A stretch of 56,837 nt of DNA from Elusimicrobia bacterium HGW-Elusimicrobia-3 (GTDB taxonomy: Bacteria; Elusimicrobiota; Elusimicrobia; Elusimicrobiales; UBA9959), in NCBI GenBank assembly GCA_002840355.1, contig PHAL01000011.1, forward strand, positions 1-56,837, given 5' to 3'. Each line of letters opens with the position of its first letter. Positions within the stretch are counted from its first letter, which is position 1. Positions 16,434-26,907 of the stretch are shown here, in pieces. The notes under the pieces are model-generated. The model did no database searches. It had not been told where the DNA came from and worked only from the letters and a program-made list of their open reading frames with translations. The translations under genes were made by a program, and so were the position numbers.

Positions 16434-17905
16434 ACGGACAACAACAGGACGAGAAAAGATTTCAGAGAAATCAGAATATGGGGCCTAACGGCGGGCAGCG
16501 CGGCAACGGCGGCGACCCCCGGCGGGACGATAGGGGAAACCAGAAAATGAACGACAACAGACAGCATAACCAGGGCCAGAATCAGAACCAGGGGCAGAAC
16601 CAGAACCAGGGACAGGGGCAGAACCCTAACCCGAACCTGCCCAAGCTCGACATAGCCGGCATGACCAAGATGACCGTGGCCGAGCTGGTAAAGATCGCCG
16701 AGCAGTTCAACATGGAAGGCGTCGCCTCTCTGCGCAAGCAGGAACTCATCGGCAAGATCATGGAAGCCCAGGCCAAGGCCAACGGCGTGGCCCAGGGTGA
16801 GGGCGTGCTCGAAGTGCTGCCCGACGGCTTCGGCTTCCTGCGCTCGCAGGAGTACAACTACCTCTCCAGCCACGAGGATATTTACGTGTCCCCGTCCCAG
16901 ATCAAGAAACTCGGCCTGCGCAAGGGCGACGCCGTCAACGGCCTGATACGCCCGCCCAAGGACGGCGAGCGCTTCTTCGCGCTGCTGCAGGTGAAGACCG
17001 TCAACGGCGTGGAGATAGAGAAGATACAGCACCGCCCGCTGTTCGAGAACCTGACGCCGCTGCACCCCAACAAGCGCTTCCTGCTCGAGACCGGCAAGGG
17101 CGAGATGACCGGCCGCGTGATCGACCTCATCGTGCCCGTCGGCAAGGGCCAGCGCCAGCTCATCGTGGCCGCCCCCAAGACCGGCAAGACCATGATCCTG
17201 CAGCGCATCGCCAATTCCCTGGCCACCAATCACCCCGAGATAGAGCTGATAGTGCTGCTCATCGACGAGCGCCCCGAAGAAGTCACCGACATGAAGCGTT
17301 CCGTGCGCGGCGAAGTGCTGGCCTCCACCTTCGACGAGCCGGCCGACCGCCACGTGCAGGTGGCCGAGATCGTGCTGGAGAAGGCCAAGCGCATTACCGA
17401 GATGGGCAAGGACGTGGTGGTGCTGCTCGACTCGATCACGCGCCTGGCGCGCGCCTACAACACCGTGGCGCCCTCCTCCGGCCGCGTGCTGTCCGGCGGC
17501 CTCGAGTCCACCTCGCTGCAGCGCCCCAAGCGCTTCTTCGGCGCGGCCCGCAACATCGAGGAAGGCGGCTCGCTGACCATCATCGCCACCGCCCTCGTAG
17601 AGACCGGCAGCCGCATGGACGACGTTATCTTCGAGGAATTCAAAGGTACCGGCAACTCGGAAATTTACCTGGAGCGCAAGCTGGCGGACCGCCGCGTGTT
17701 CCCGGCTATCGACATCAACCGCACCTCCACCCGCAAGGAAGAGCTGCTGATGAGCGACGACGAGCTCAATAAGGTCTGGATCCTGCGCAAGGTGCTGGCT
17801 CCCCTGTCTCCTATCGACTCGATGGAGCTGCTGATCTCCAAGCTTAATTCCACCAAGTCCAACAAGGACTTCCTGAAATCCATGGAGATAGGTTCGGGCC
17901 GCTGA
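16430..17905 (+). CDS. rho: Transcription termination factor Rho with Q/N-rich N-terminus
   Basis: A 491-residue hexameric RNA helicase that ends transcription. An N-terminal disordered region (about 1-70) rich in Gln, Asn and Gly contains tandem NQGQ-type repeats (about 45-66). Then come the Rho N-terminal helical domain ([15 protein letters not shown]), the RNA-binding domain with DGFGFLR, and the ATPase with Walker A APKTGKT (about 247-253), Walker [17 protein letters not shown] and [19 protein letters not shown] 16430 overlaps the coaE stop and has AAGG upstream. The stop shares a base with the next ATG (TGATG). The Q/N-rich insert resembles low-complexity regions seen in some other bacterial Rho proteins. 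Confidence 0.97.
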   Translation: MNGQQQDEKRFQRNQNMGPNGGQRGNGGDPRRDDRGNQKMNDNRQHNQGQNQNQGQNQNQGQGQNPNPNLPKLDIAGMTKMTVAELVKIAEQFNMEGVASLRKQELIGKIMEAQAKANGVAQGEGVLEVLPDGFGFLRSQEYNYLSSHEDIYVSPSQIKKLGLRKGDAVNGLIRPPKDGERFFALLQVKTVNGVEIEKIQHRPLFENLTPLHPNKRFLLETGKGEMTGRVIDLIVPVGKGQRQLIVAAPKTGKTMILQRIANSLATNHPEIELIVLLIDERPEEVTDMKRSVRGEVLASTFDEPADRHVQVAEIVLEKAKRITEMGKDVVVLLDSITRLARAYNTVAPSSGRVLSGGLESTSLQRPKRFFGAARNIEEGGSLTIIATALVETGSRMDDVIFEEFKGTGNSEIYLERKLADRRVFPAIDINRTSTRKEELLMSDDELNKVWILRKVLAPLSPIDSMELLISKLNSTKSNKDFLKSMEIGSGR

Positions 17906-18831
17906 TGGCGGGAGGGCGCTGGGCGATAGCCGCGGGCCTGGGAGTGCTGCTGGGAACGGCGGCGCTCTCTTCGGCCGTGGCGCCCGGCGTCTCTGCTTTC
18001 TACTACGCCCGTTTCTCCGTGCTGACGCCCCCGGGGCCTGTCGAGCCGCCCCCGGAGGCTTTCCGCCTGATCCCCCGCCTGATCCACGCCCGCCACAAGG
18101 TGGCCAAGGGCGACAACGTGCGCGCGCTGGCCTCCGCCTACGGCACCGACGTGCGCTCGCTGCAGAGCACCAACGCCAACGAGTTCATCTTCATGAGCCG
18201 CGGCGGTTACATCAGGGTGCACAACGGCAAGGGCCTGCTCTACGAGGTGACGGTCAACGGCGAAAGCCTGAACGGCATCTCCTCGCGCTACGTGGGCAAG
18301 GGCCGCGACCTGCGGGCCTTCAGGGCCGAGATCGTGGAGGAGAACGGCCTGCCGCCCTCCGCGCTGCTGCTCAACCACAAGTTCAAGAGAGGCGACAGGG
18401 TGTACCTGCCCTCGGTCTACGTGGACCTGGACACCTACCGCATGCCGCTGCGCAGCTACGGCCGCATCAGCTCACGCTTCGGCTCGCGCTACCATCCCGT
18501 GCTCAAGCGCCGCATCTTCCACAACGGCACCGATATCCCCATGCCGCTGGGCACCCCGGTCTATCCTTCCCGTTCCGGCACCGTTACCTTCTCCGGCTGG
18601 CGGGGCGGCTACGGCAACCTGGTAGAGGTGCAGCATAAGGACGGTTCGCGCTGCCGCTACGGCCACCTGTCGGTGCTGAAGGTGAAAGCGGGCGAGACCG
18701 TGCAGAAGTCGAGGACCCTGCTGGGCAAGGTGGGCTCCACCGGCATGTCCACCGGGCCGCATCTGCATTTCGAGATCCTGACCCCGGCCGGCAAGTCGGT
18801 CAACCCGCTGGCCAAGATAGGCAAGAAATAG
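17905..18831 (+). CDS. LysM/M23 peptidoglycan endopeptidase
   Basis: A 308-residue envelope protein. An N-terminal membrane anchor or signal segment (about 5-30) is followed by two LysM-like peptidoglycan-binding stretches (about 66-97, RHKVAKGDNVRALASAYG; and about 112-170) and a C-terminal M23 metallopeptidase domain (about 205-300). The zinc site residues are HNGTDI and PHLHFEI, with YGHLS between. M23 enzymes cut peptide crosslinks in peptidoglycan, and proteins of this layout often act in cell division or elongation. The ATG overlaps the rho stop (TGATG), so the two are translationally coupled. Confidence 0.88.
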   Translation: MAGGRWAIAAGLGVLLGTAALSSAVAPGVSAFYYARFSVLTPPGPVEPPPEAFRLIPRLIHARHKVAKGDNVRALASAYGTDVRSLQSTNANEFIFMSRGGYIRVHNGKGLLYEVTVNGESLNGISSRYVGKGRDLRAFRAEIVEENGLPPSALLLNHKFKRGDRVYLPSVYVDLDTYRMPLRSYGRISSRFGSRYHPVLKRRIFHNGTDIPMPLGTPVYPSRSGTVTFSGWRGGYGNLVEVQHKDGSRCRYGHLSVLKVKAGETVQKSRTLLGKVGSTGMSTGPHLHFEILTPAGKSVNPLAKIGKK

Positions 18832-18873
18832 GGGGCGGGCCGGAAACTCCGGCTCAACAAGCGCTCCCGTTTA

Positions 18874-18882
18874 TGCTATAAT
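18874..18882 (+). promoter_or_regulatory. rpmE promoter (extended -10)
   Basis: TGCTATAAT is a perfect extended -10 and lies 31 nt before the ATG. No strong -35 is visible. GAGGAAG at 18904-18910 is the ribosome binding site, so this transcript has a normal leader. Confidence 0.6.
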
Positions 18883-18913
18883 TTATTTTCGGAAGTAACT
18901 TTAGAGGAAGGCT

Positions 18914-19279
18914 ATGAAAAACGATATACACCCCAAATACACTCTCTGCGAGGTCTCCTGCGTCTGCGGTAACGCTTTCCAGACCCGCTCCGTGAAGCCC
19001 GCGATCAAAGTCGAAATGTGCTCCGCTTGCCACCCGTTCTACACCGGCAAGCAGAAGATGCTCGACACCGCCGGCCGCGTGGAGCGCTTCAACAAGAAGT
19101 TCGCTTCCACCGAAGGCAAGATGGTTGAGCGCAAGGCCAAGAAGCTCGCCGTGAAGGCCGTGGCCCCGCGCCACACCGTCAAGCGCAAGCTCTCCTCCGC
19201 CGCCGTCGTGGCCAAGAAGGACGAGAAGCCCGCTGCGAAGGCCGCTCCCAAGGCCGCGCCGAAAACCGAGACGAAGTAG
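18914..19279 (+). CDS. rpmE: Ribosomal protein L31 with long basic tail
   Basis: A 121-residue large-subunit protein. Residues 1-70 are ordinary L31 (MKNDIHPKY, then [20 protein letters not shown]), with the zinc-binding type Cys set C13, C17, C19 and the CSAC pair near residues 37-40. Typical L31 proteins end near residue 70. Here a further 50 residues rich in Lys, Ala and Pro follow ([11 protein letters not shown]-type repeats), probably disordered and RNA-binding. The gene has its own promoter and a strong terminator, so it is probably a single-gene unit. Confidence 0.92.
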   Translation: MKNDIHPKYTLCEVSCVCGNAFQTRSVKPAIKVEMCSACHPFYTGKQKMLDTAGRVERFNKKFASTEGKMVERKAKKLAVKAVAPRHTVKRKLSSAAVVAKKDEKPAAKAAPKAAPKTETK

Positions 19280-19290
19280 CTTCGCTCCAG

Positions 19291-19326
19291 AAACGGGCGT
19301 TCCATGCCATGGGACGCCCGTTTTTT
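19291..19326 (+). terminator. Rho-independent terminator after rpmE
   Basis: The stem is AAACGGGCGT (19291-19300) with ACGCCCGTTT (19314-19323), extended by TCC/GGG, followed by a run of T to 19326. It is strong and in the right place after rpmE. Confidence 0.9.
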
Positions 19327-19333
19327 CATATTT

Positions 19334-19426
19334 GGGGACGCTGATGACTATATGACTATTTTGTCCGTTAGTGGTAATGGAAATGCCGGCCAGTTTTCAA
19401 ATAGTCATATAGTCATCAGCGTCCCC
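19334..19426. repeat. 93-bp perfect inverted-repeat element before prfA
   Basis: Two perfect 28-nt arms (19334-19361 and 19399-19426) flank a 37-nt spacer. Each arm begins or ends with GGGGACGCTG/CAGCGTCCCC and contains a tandem duplication of ATGACTAT (19344-19351 and 19352-19359; mirrored at 19401-19416). Its AT-rich core differs from the surrounding GC-rich DNA. It ends 6 nt before the prfA ATG. The form fits a small non-autonomous element such as a REP/RAYT-type hairpin or a MITE. No transposase or target-site duplication is visible. Confidence 0.8.
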
Positions 19427-19432
19427 TAGCCT

Positions 19433-20506
<1,074 letters not shown>

Positions 20507-21323
20507 AGCCGCCGCCCGCCTGGCCGCGGGGGGCGTGGAGGAGCCGGCGCTGAACGCGCAATGGCTGCTGGCCGACGCTACCGGCGTGGAGCGCCTGCGC
20601 CTGCTGGCCGAGCCGGACACGCAGGTGGCGCCCGCCGCGCTGAAAAAGTTCAGGGCGGGGCTGCTGCAGAAAGAGCAGGGCCTGCCGCTGGCCTATATAC
20701 TGGGCTGGCAGGATTTCATGGGGCTGCGCATCAACGTGGACAAGCGCGTGCTGGTGCCGCGCCCCGAGACCGAGGAGCTGGCCGGCCACGCCGCCGACTT
20801 CCTGCTGGGCAGGAAGGGGGACCTCTCCGTGCTGGATTACGGCTCCGGCTCGGGCGCGATAGGCCTGTGGCTGGCGCGCCGCTTCCCGGCGCTGCGGGTG
20901 ACCGGGGTGGAGATCTCCGCCCGCGCCATCAACTGCTCCGCCGACAACGCCCGCGAACTGGGCGTGGCGGACAGGGTGAAATTCGTGAAGGGCTCCACGC
21001 TGGCCGCCGTGCGGAGCACCTTCGACGCGATAGTTTCCAACCCGCCGTATATTCCCACCGGCGTGATACCGGGCCTGGCCCCGGAAGTGCTCAGCGAGCC
21101 GCGCGTGGCGCTGGACGGCGGCGGCGACGGGCTGGACGTGGCGCGCATGCTGGTGCGCCTGGCCCCGGCGCGGCTCAAGAAGGGCGGCGCGATGATCATG
21201 GAACTCGGCGGCGGGCAGGCTCCGCGGCTGCTGGCGGCCATGCCGGCCGCCGTCTGGACCGGCAAGAAGACTTTTAAGGACTTGTGCGGCGTGGAGCGGT
21301 TCCTGTTCGCGAGGAAAAAATAA

Positions 21324-22580
21324 ATGGATAATTTCATCATACGCGGCGGCCGGCCCCTGAGCGGCCAGACCACGATAAGCGGCTCCAAGAACGCCGCCCT
21401 GCCTATCCTGGCCGCCACGCTGCTGACCCGGGAAAAATGCGAGATCAAGAACGTCCCGGAGCTGATGGACATCCGCTCCACGTTCGAGCTGCTCAACTAC
21501 CTGGGCAAGAACTGCTTCTACGGCTACGGCAACTTCGTGGCCGAGGAGCACGCCCAGCTGAAACTGCACGCCCCTTACGACCTGGTGCGCAAGATGCGCG
21601 CCTCCATGCTGGTGTCCGGCCCGCTGCTGGCCCGCTTTAAAAAAGTGCGCTTCTCGCTGCCCGGCGGCTGCTCCATCGGCATGCGCCCCATAGACATACA
21701 CCTGGAAGCTTTCAAGAAACTGGGCGCCGTCGTCTCCTACGAGAAAGGCGACGTGATACTGACGGCGAAGAAGCTTAAAGCCGGCCGCGTGAAGTTCCGC
21801 TTCCCCAGCGTGGGCGCCACCGAGAACCTGATGATGTGCGCCGCGCTGATAGAGGGCGTGACCACCCTCGAGAACTGCGCCAGGGAGCCCGAGATAGAGG
21901 ACCTCGCCAACGCCCTTACCCGGATGGGCGCCCTGGTGGAAGGCGCCGGCACGCCGACGATAAAGATAACCGGCGCGGCCTCGCTGAAAGGCCTTAAATA
22001 TTCCGTGATGCCCGACCGCATAGAGACCGGCACTTTCATGCTTCTCTGCGCGGCCGTGGGGGGGAAGGTAAAGCTCCTCAACGCCGCGCCCAGGAACCTG
22101 GACGCGCTGATCCGCTCCATGAAGAAAGCCGGCGTGAAGATCACGGCTTACAAAGATTCCATAGAGGTGGAGGCCGCCCGCGGGCGGCCCAGGCCGGTGA
22201 GCGTAATAACGGAGCCGCATCCCGGTTTTCCGACTGACCTGCAGGCGCCCTGGATGGCTTTCATGGCGCGCGCCAACGGCACCAGCGAAGTGCAGGAACA
22301 CATTTTCGAGAACCGCTTCATGCACGCGCCCGAGCTGGTGCGCATGGGCGCGGATATCACGGTGACCGACAAGAAGGCCGTGGTGCGCGGCGTGGCGGAC
22401 CTGCTGGGCGCGCCGGTGATGGCTTCCGACCTCAGGGCCGGCGCGGCCCTGGTGGTGGCGGCGGCGGCGGCCAAGGGCAAGACGCTCATCCGCCGTATCT
22501 ACCACATAGACCGCGGCTACGAGAAGCTGGAACATAAACTCAAGGACCTGGGCGTGGACGCCAGCCGGGTAAAAGCGTAG
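21324..22580 (+). CDS. murA: UDP-N-acetylglucosamine 1-carboxyvinyltransferase
   Basis: A 418-residue cytoplasmic enzyme for the first committed step of peptidoglycan synthesis, moving enolpyruvate from PEP to UDP-GlcNAc. The N-terminus has the family's GSKNAALPILAATLL, and the active-site Cys is residue 116 in PGGCSIGMRP. With Cys rather than Asp at this position the enzyme would be expected to be fosfomycin-sensitive. It starts directly after the prmC stop and ends two bases before folC, inside a tightly packed operon. Confidence 0.96.
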   Translation: MDNFIIRGGRPLSGQTTISGSKNAALPILAATLLTREKCEIKNVPELMDIRSTFELLNYLGKNCFYGYGNFVAEEHAQLKLHAPYDLVRKMRASMLVSGPLLARFKKVRFSLPGGCSIGMRPIDIHLEAFKKLGAVVSYEKGDVILTAKKLKAGRVKFRFPSVGATENLMMCAALIEGVTTLENCAREPEIEDLANALTRMGALVEGAGTPTIKITGAASLKGLKYSVMPDRIETGTFMLLCAAVGGKVKLLNAAPRNLDALIRSMKKAGVKITAYKDSIEVEAARGRPRPVSVITEPHPGFPTDLQAPWMAFMARANGTSEVQEHIFENRFMHAPELVRMGADITVTDKKAVVRGVADLLGAPVMASDLRAGAALVVAAAAAKGKTLIRRIYHIDRGYEKLEHKLKDLGVDASRVKA

Positions 22581-22582
22581 GC

Positions 22583-23872
22583 ATGACCTTTAAAGAAGCC
22601 GAGAAAATACTGGTCTCGCGCCAGGACTATATAAAGAAAGACGGGTTCGGCCGCGTCTGGGCCTGCCTGGGCAAGCTCGGCAACCCGCAGCAGCGGCTCA
22701 AGACCGTGCACGTGACCGGCACCAACGGTAAGGGCTCGGTCTGCGCCCTGTACGAGGCGGCCGCCCGCGCGGCCGGCCTGAAGACCGGCCTGTTCACCTC
22801 GCCCCACCTGCTCAACATGACCGAGCGCATACAGGTCGGCGGGGCCTGCATAAGCGAGGAGGCCTTCGCCGCGCTGTTCGCGGAAGTGTTCGCGGCCGGG
22901 CCGGACCTGAGCTTCTTCGAGCTGCTCACCTGCATGGCCTTCCTGCATTTCGACCGGGAGCGCACCGACCTGGCGGTGATAGAGGTGGGCATAGGCGGGG
23001 GCTACGACACCACCAACGTGCTGGGCAAGCCTGAACTTTCGGTCATCACCTCGGTGGACCTGGACCACGTGAAATTCCTCGGCGGCACCATAGCGGAGAT
23101 CGCCGCGCAGAAGGCCGGCATCATCAAGCCCGGCGGCATCTGCCTGGCCCCCCTGCTCCCGGCCGAGGCGCGCGTGGAGATCTCCAGGGAGGCGGAGCTG
23201 CGCGCCGCGCAATGCCATTTCTTCGCGCCGGCTTTCGAGATCGCGGACCGCGACTGGGAGAAGAGCCGCCTGCTGCTGCGGCACAGGAAGACCGGGGAGC
23301 TTTATCCGTACGGCATCATGGGCGAGGGCCAGGTGTCCAACGCCACGCTGGCCTGGGAAGGCCTGGAGATACTGCGCGGCCTGGGCTGGCCCATCAGCCG
23401 CGCCCATGTTTCGGCCGGCTTCGCCTCCGTGCGCTGGCCGGCGCGCTTTCAGGCGTTGCGCGCGGGAGCGGAGTTCGGCAAGGCCCTTTTCGTCATAGAC
23501 GGGGCCCATAACGAGGAGGCGGCCAGGGCTTTCGCCGCCACCTGGCGGGGGTCGCCGTTCGCGCGGCGCCCCGCGGCCCTGGTGCTGGGCATGCTGCAGG
23601 ACAAGGAGCGCAGCGGCATACTGGAACTGCTGGCCCCGCTGGCGGCCAAATTCATTCTTACGAAACCGGACTCGCCGCGCGCGGCCGACCCCTGCGCGCT
23701 GGCCGACGAGATGGCGGCCATCAGGCCGGACGCGGAAATAGAGGTGCAGGAGGACATAACGGCCGCGCTGGCGGCGGCCGCGCCCGGCGGCACGGCCGCC
23801 GTGGTGGGCTCCTTCTATCTGGCGGGCTCCGCGCTTAAAATACTGGGCGGGCAACGGGAGGGACCATGCTAG
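22583..23872 (+). CDS. folC: Folylpolyglutamate/dihydrofolate synthase
   Basis: A 429-residue Mur-ligase-like enzyme that adds glutamate to folates and, in many bacteria, also to dihydropteroate. The ATP loop is VTGTNGKGSVCALYE (about residues 46-60), followed by GLFTSPHLLNMTERI, the metal-binding VGIGGGYDTTNV and a C-terminal glutamate ligase domain with FVIDGAHNEEA. Sequence alone does not say whether both activities are present. It overlaps the ROK kinase gene by 7 nt. Confidence 0.92.
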   Translation: MTFKEAEKILVSRQDYIKKDGFGRVWACLGKLGNPQQRLKTVHVTGTNGKGSVCALYEAAARAAGLKTGLFTSPHLLNMTERIQVGGACISEEAFAALFAEVFAAGPDLSFFELLTCMAFLHFDRERTDLAVIEVGIGGGYDTTNVLGKPELSVITSVDLDHVKFLGGTIAEIAAQKAGIIKPGGICLAPLLPAEARVEISREAELRAAQCHFFAPAFEIADRDWEKSRLLLRHRKTGELYPYGIMGEGQVSNATLAWEGLEILRGLGWPISRAHVSAGFASVRWPARFQALRAGAEFGKALFVIDGAHNEEAARAFAATWRGSPFARRPAALVLGMLQDKERSGILELLAPLAAKFILTKPDSPRAADPCALADEMAAIRPDAEIEVQEDITAALAAAAPGGTAAVVGSFYLAGSALKILGGQREGPC

Positions 23873-24810
23873 GCATAGGCATAGACATAGGCGGGACCAA
23901 CACTAAGCTGGTGGTGGTCAACAAGGCCGGCAAGGCGCTGGCGCAGGAGCGCTTCAAGACCGAGGCCGACAAGGGCCCGGCTTCATTTATTAAACGGCTC
24001 GGCGCGGCGGTGGACGGCCTGCGGCGGGACTACGGCCGTCAACTGGTGTCGTTGGGCATAGGCGCGGCCGGCGACGTGGACCCCGAGCGCGGCTTGCTGC
24101 GTTTCGCGCCCAACCTGGGCTGGCGCAACGTCAAGCTGACCGCCCCGCTGGAGCGGCTCACCGGCCTGCCCTGCGCCATGGAGAACGACGCCAACATGGC
24201 CGCCTGGGGCGCCTACGAGATAGAGCTCAAGCGCAAGTACGCCGACGTGCTGACCCTGACGCTGGGCACCGGCATAGGCTCGGGCATGGTGATAGACGGC
24301 AAACTTTACCACGGCTCCTCCGGCTGCGCCGGCGAGGCCGGGCACATCAAGATAATCCCCGACGGCCGGCTCTGCGGCTGCGGCGGCAAGGGCTGCCTGG
24401 AGGCCTACTGCGGCAGCGGCGCCATCATGCGGCGCGCCCGCGAGCTGGTGAAGAACGAGGCCGCCTACGTCAAGAAATTCGCGGACCCGGCCCGGCCCAA
24501 ATTCAACACGATCTGCCTGACCAGGGCGGCCGAGGCCGGCGACCCCGCCGGCCGCAGGGTGTGGGCCGAGACCGGCCGCCACCTGGGCATGGGCCTGGCC
24601 AGCCTGATACTGCAGCTCAACCCCGGCTGCGTGGTGCTGACCGGCGGCGTGTCCCGGGCTAGGAAATGGTTCCTGCCCGCCATGATGGAAGTGCTGGGGG
24701 ACCAGCAGATCAAGACCCCGTTCGCGAGGGTGAAGGTGAAGATCTCCGACGACGCCGATTTGGGCTCCCACGGGGCCGCCCTCTTCGGCCTGGAGCGGGC
24801 CCTGAAATAA
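23866..24810 (+). CDS. ROK-family sugar kinase (glucokinase-like)
   Basis: A 314-residue ROK kinase. The ATP site is GIDIGGTNTKLVVV at the N-terminus, the catalytic region holds MENDANMAAWGAYE, and the zinc motif CGCGGKGCLEAYC is near residues 167-179. There is no DNA-binding domain, so it is an enzyme rather than a ROK repressor. Glucose is the most likely substrate, with other hexoses or N-acetyl sugars possible. The gene overlaps folC by 7 nt. Its Ile codons are unusual: 9 of 16 are ATA by my count, mostly before G. Confidence 0.85.
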   Translation: MLGIGIDIGGTNTKLVVVNKAGKALAQERFKTEADKGPASFIKRLGAAVDGLRRDYGRQLVSLGIGAAGDVDPERGLLRFAPNLGWRNVKLTAPLERLTGLPCAMENDANMAAWGAYEIELKRKYADVLTLTLGTGIGSGMVIDGKLYHGSSGCAGEAGHIKIIPDGRLCGCGGKGCLEAYCGSGAIMRRARELVKNEAAYVKKFADPARPKFNTICLTRAAEAGDPAGRRVWAETGRHLGMGLASLILQLNPGCVVLTGGVSRARKWFLPAMMEVLGDQQIKTPFARVKVKISDDADLGSHGAALFGLERALK

Positions 24811-24823
24811 GGCTTTACTCTAA

Positions 24824-26902
24824 GTGAAAAACCTCCTGACCGTCCTCCTGCTCGCAGCCGCCGCTCCCGCGGCGGCCTACGAACTGCCGTCCTCGACCGG
24901 CGCGCACCGCGTGCGCTTCGAGGCGGACCAGGCCGGTTTCAACGAGTATACCCGCGAGATACACCTGCAGGGCAACGTGCGCCTGGAGGAGCTGTCGGCG
25001 GAGGGCAAACAGCTCAAGCTGGTGCGCGCGCATGACTTGTCCGTCAGCATGTCCAGCCGCACCGTCTCGGCGCCTTCCGACTTCGTGATCGACGACGATA
25101 CCGGCACCGCCTACGGCAAGAGCGGCTTCTTCAGTTACGGCGAGAACCACGGCTATATCCGCGACGGGCGCTTCCAGCACGGGAACTTCATCTTCCGCGG
25201 CCGCTCCATCAGCTTCGACCAGGACGGCTACGTCTACAAGCGGGCCAGCCTGACCAGCTGCGACGAGGATCCGCCGCATTACCGCATCCGGGCCTCGCGC
25301 ATACACCTGGCCCCCGAGCGCTATTTCGTGGCCTACAACACCGTCTTCTTCCTGGGCCGGGTGCCGATCTTTTACCTGCCGGTGCTCTACAAGCCGATGG
25401 GCCGCGGCACGCCTTTCGTCACCAGCCTGTTCCCCGGCTACGACGAGCGCAACGGCGCTTTCCTGAAGTCCAACTACATGTACCGGGTCAACCCGCACAT
25501 GCGCGTGAAGGCCTACCTGGACTATTTCTCCAAGCGCGGCCTGGGCACCGGCGGCGAGCTGGACTACCGCCAAGAGGGGAAGAACATCACCAACCTGTCG
25601 GCCTACCGCATCCGCGAGCACGGCCAGGCGACGGACCGCTGGGGGCTCAACGGCGGCTTCTGGCACGCCTTCAACAGGTTCAGCGAATCCGACCCGGCGC
25701 AGTACTACGGCCAGTCCTTCTTCCGGCTGCTCTCGGACCCGTCCTTCAACAACGATTTCTTCCGCACCAACCCTTTCGCAGTCAGCCCGGACAAGCAGGC
25801 CAGCCTGGCCTTCACGCGCAAGACCAACTACACGGTGACGCGCGTGAGCGCCTACGGCCGCGACGAGCGCTCCGTCGCCGACCCGGAGAAGTTCGTGAAG
25901 GCCTACGAGTCGGCGCCGCGCCTGGACTTCAACACGGTGCCCTTCGCCATTCCGAAGGTGCCGGTGCTCAATACCTTTGCCGGCTATTTCGAGAACGTCC
26001 GGGAATACGGCATAGGCTATTTCCAGAAGAAGGGCAGCGCCAACTGGAGCGTGTCCAGGACGGTGCCGCTGAGCCGGCGCGTGATACTTTCGCCCTCGGC
26101 TTTCTACGACCAGTCCGTGGCGCTGTCCACGGCGCCGGCCCTCGGCGATATTTGGACCGGGCGCTACGGCGGGGCGGTGAACCTGCGCTACGACCGGCTG
26201 TGGGGCTCGCTGGACCTGCGCTATGCCTCCACGCGGCGCATGCGGGAGAATACCTTTTCCGTGGACCTGAGCTCGGCCGACAAAGGCCAGGAGCTGGAAT
26301 CCTTCTACGCCGACCTGTTCATCATGCCGCGCCATAACGCCTACTTCCGGCTGCGCTCTTCCTACGACCTGCGCAACTATTATACGGCCTCGTTCGCGCG
26401 GCGCCTCTCCCCGCTTATCGCCGAGGCCTATTACTCGCCGCGCCCCACGCTGGACCTCTACGCCCAGAATTCCTACAGTTTCGCCACCGGCAACCAGGGC
26501 TTCGTCGGGCAGGCCACGGTGGGCGGGGCGGAGTCCTATTACAGCGCCGGCGTGGCCAATTACAGCACCGACCCCGAGGCCTGGGTGATCAGCAATACGC
26601 TGGGCTTCAAGCCCTGGCGCACCTCCAAATGGCGCGCCGAGGCCGTGCTGCGCTACCGCCTGGTGCCGGACGGTCTGGGTAAATTCGAGAGCTTTAAATT
26701 CTTCGAGAAGGCCGTGACGCTGTTCCGTGACTTCCACGACTTCCGCACCAGCTGGGACTTCAGGGTGCGCTCCGGCGGCGTTAAGGAATTCTTCTTCTTC
26801 GTGAACCTGAAGATGAACGATCCCGACCGCTACGACACCCTAGAGGAGAAGTCGCGCGCCTTTTGGCATCCCTGGCGCCGCAGCGACGCCGTCCGGGACT
26901 AA
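24824..26902 (+). CDS. lptD: LPS-assembly protein LptD
   Basis: A 692-residue outer-membrane protein that inserts lipopolysaccharide into the outer leaflet together with LptE. A signal peptide (cleavage near AAAYE) is followed by an OstA-like beta-jellyroll (about 25-190, with FNEYTREIHLQGNVRL and RASLTSCDEDPPHYRIRASRI) and a large C-terminal barrel rich in aromatic strands (YFLGR, RVNPHMRVKAYLDYFSKRGLGTGGEL). It starts with GTG 13 nt after the ROK gene. Its presence is strong evidence for an LPS-type outer membrane. Confidence 0.9.
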   Translation: MKNLLTVLLLAAAAPAAAYELPSSTGAHRVRFEADQAGFNEYTREIHLQGNVRLEELSAEGKQLKLVRAHDLSVSMSSRTVSAPSDFVIDDDTGTAYGKSGFFSYGENHGYIRDGRFQHGNFIFRGRSISFDQDGYVYKRASLTSCDEDPPHYRIRASRIHLAPERYFVAYNTVFFLGRVPIFYLPVLYKPMGRGTPFVTSLFPGYDERNGAFLKSNYMYRVNPHMRVKAYLDYFSKRGLGTGGELDYRQEGKNITNLSAYRIREHGQATDRWGLNGGFWHAFNRFSESDPAQYYGQSFFRLLSDPSFNNDFFRTNPFAVSPDKQASLAFTRKTNYTVTRVSAYGRDERSVADPEKFVKAYESAPRLDFNTVPFAIPKVPVLNTFAGYFENVREYGIGYFQKKGSANWSVSRTVPLSRRVILSPSAFYDQSVALSTAPALGDIWTGRYGGAVNLRYDRLWGSLDLRYASTRRMRENTFSVDLSSADKGQELESFYADLFIMPRHNAYFRLRSSYDLRNYYTASFARRLSPLIAEAYYSPRPTLDLYAQNSYSFATGNQGFVGQATVGGAESYYSAGVANYSTDPEAWVISNTLGFKPWRTSKWRAEAVLRYRLVPDGLGKFESFKFFEKAVTLFRDFHDFRTSWDFRVRSGGVKEFFFFVNLKMNDPDRYDTLEEKSRAFWHPWRRSDAVRD

Positions 26903-26907
26903 CGAGA

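Noticed and set aside
16570-16625. CRISPR-like repeats
   Set aside because: The short CAGAACCAGGG-type repeats are in-frame codons of the Gln/Asn-rich segment of Rho, with no spacers.
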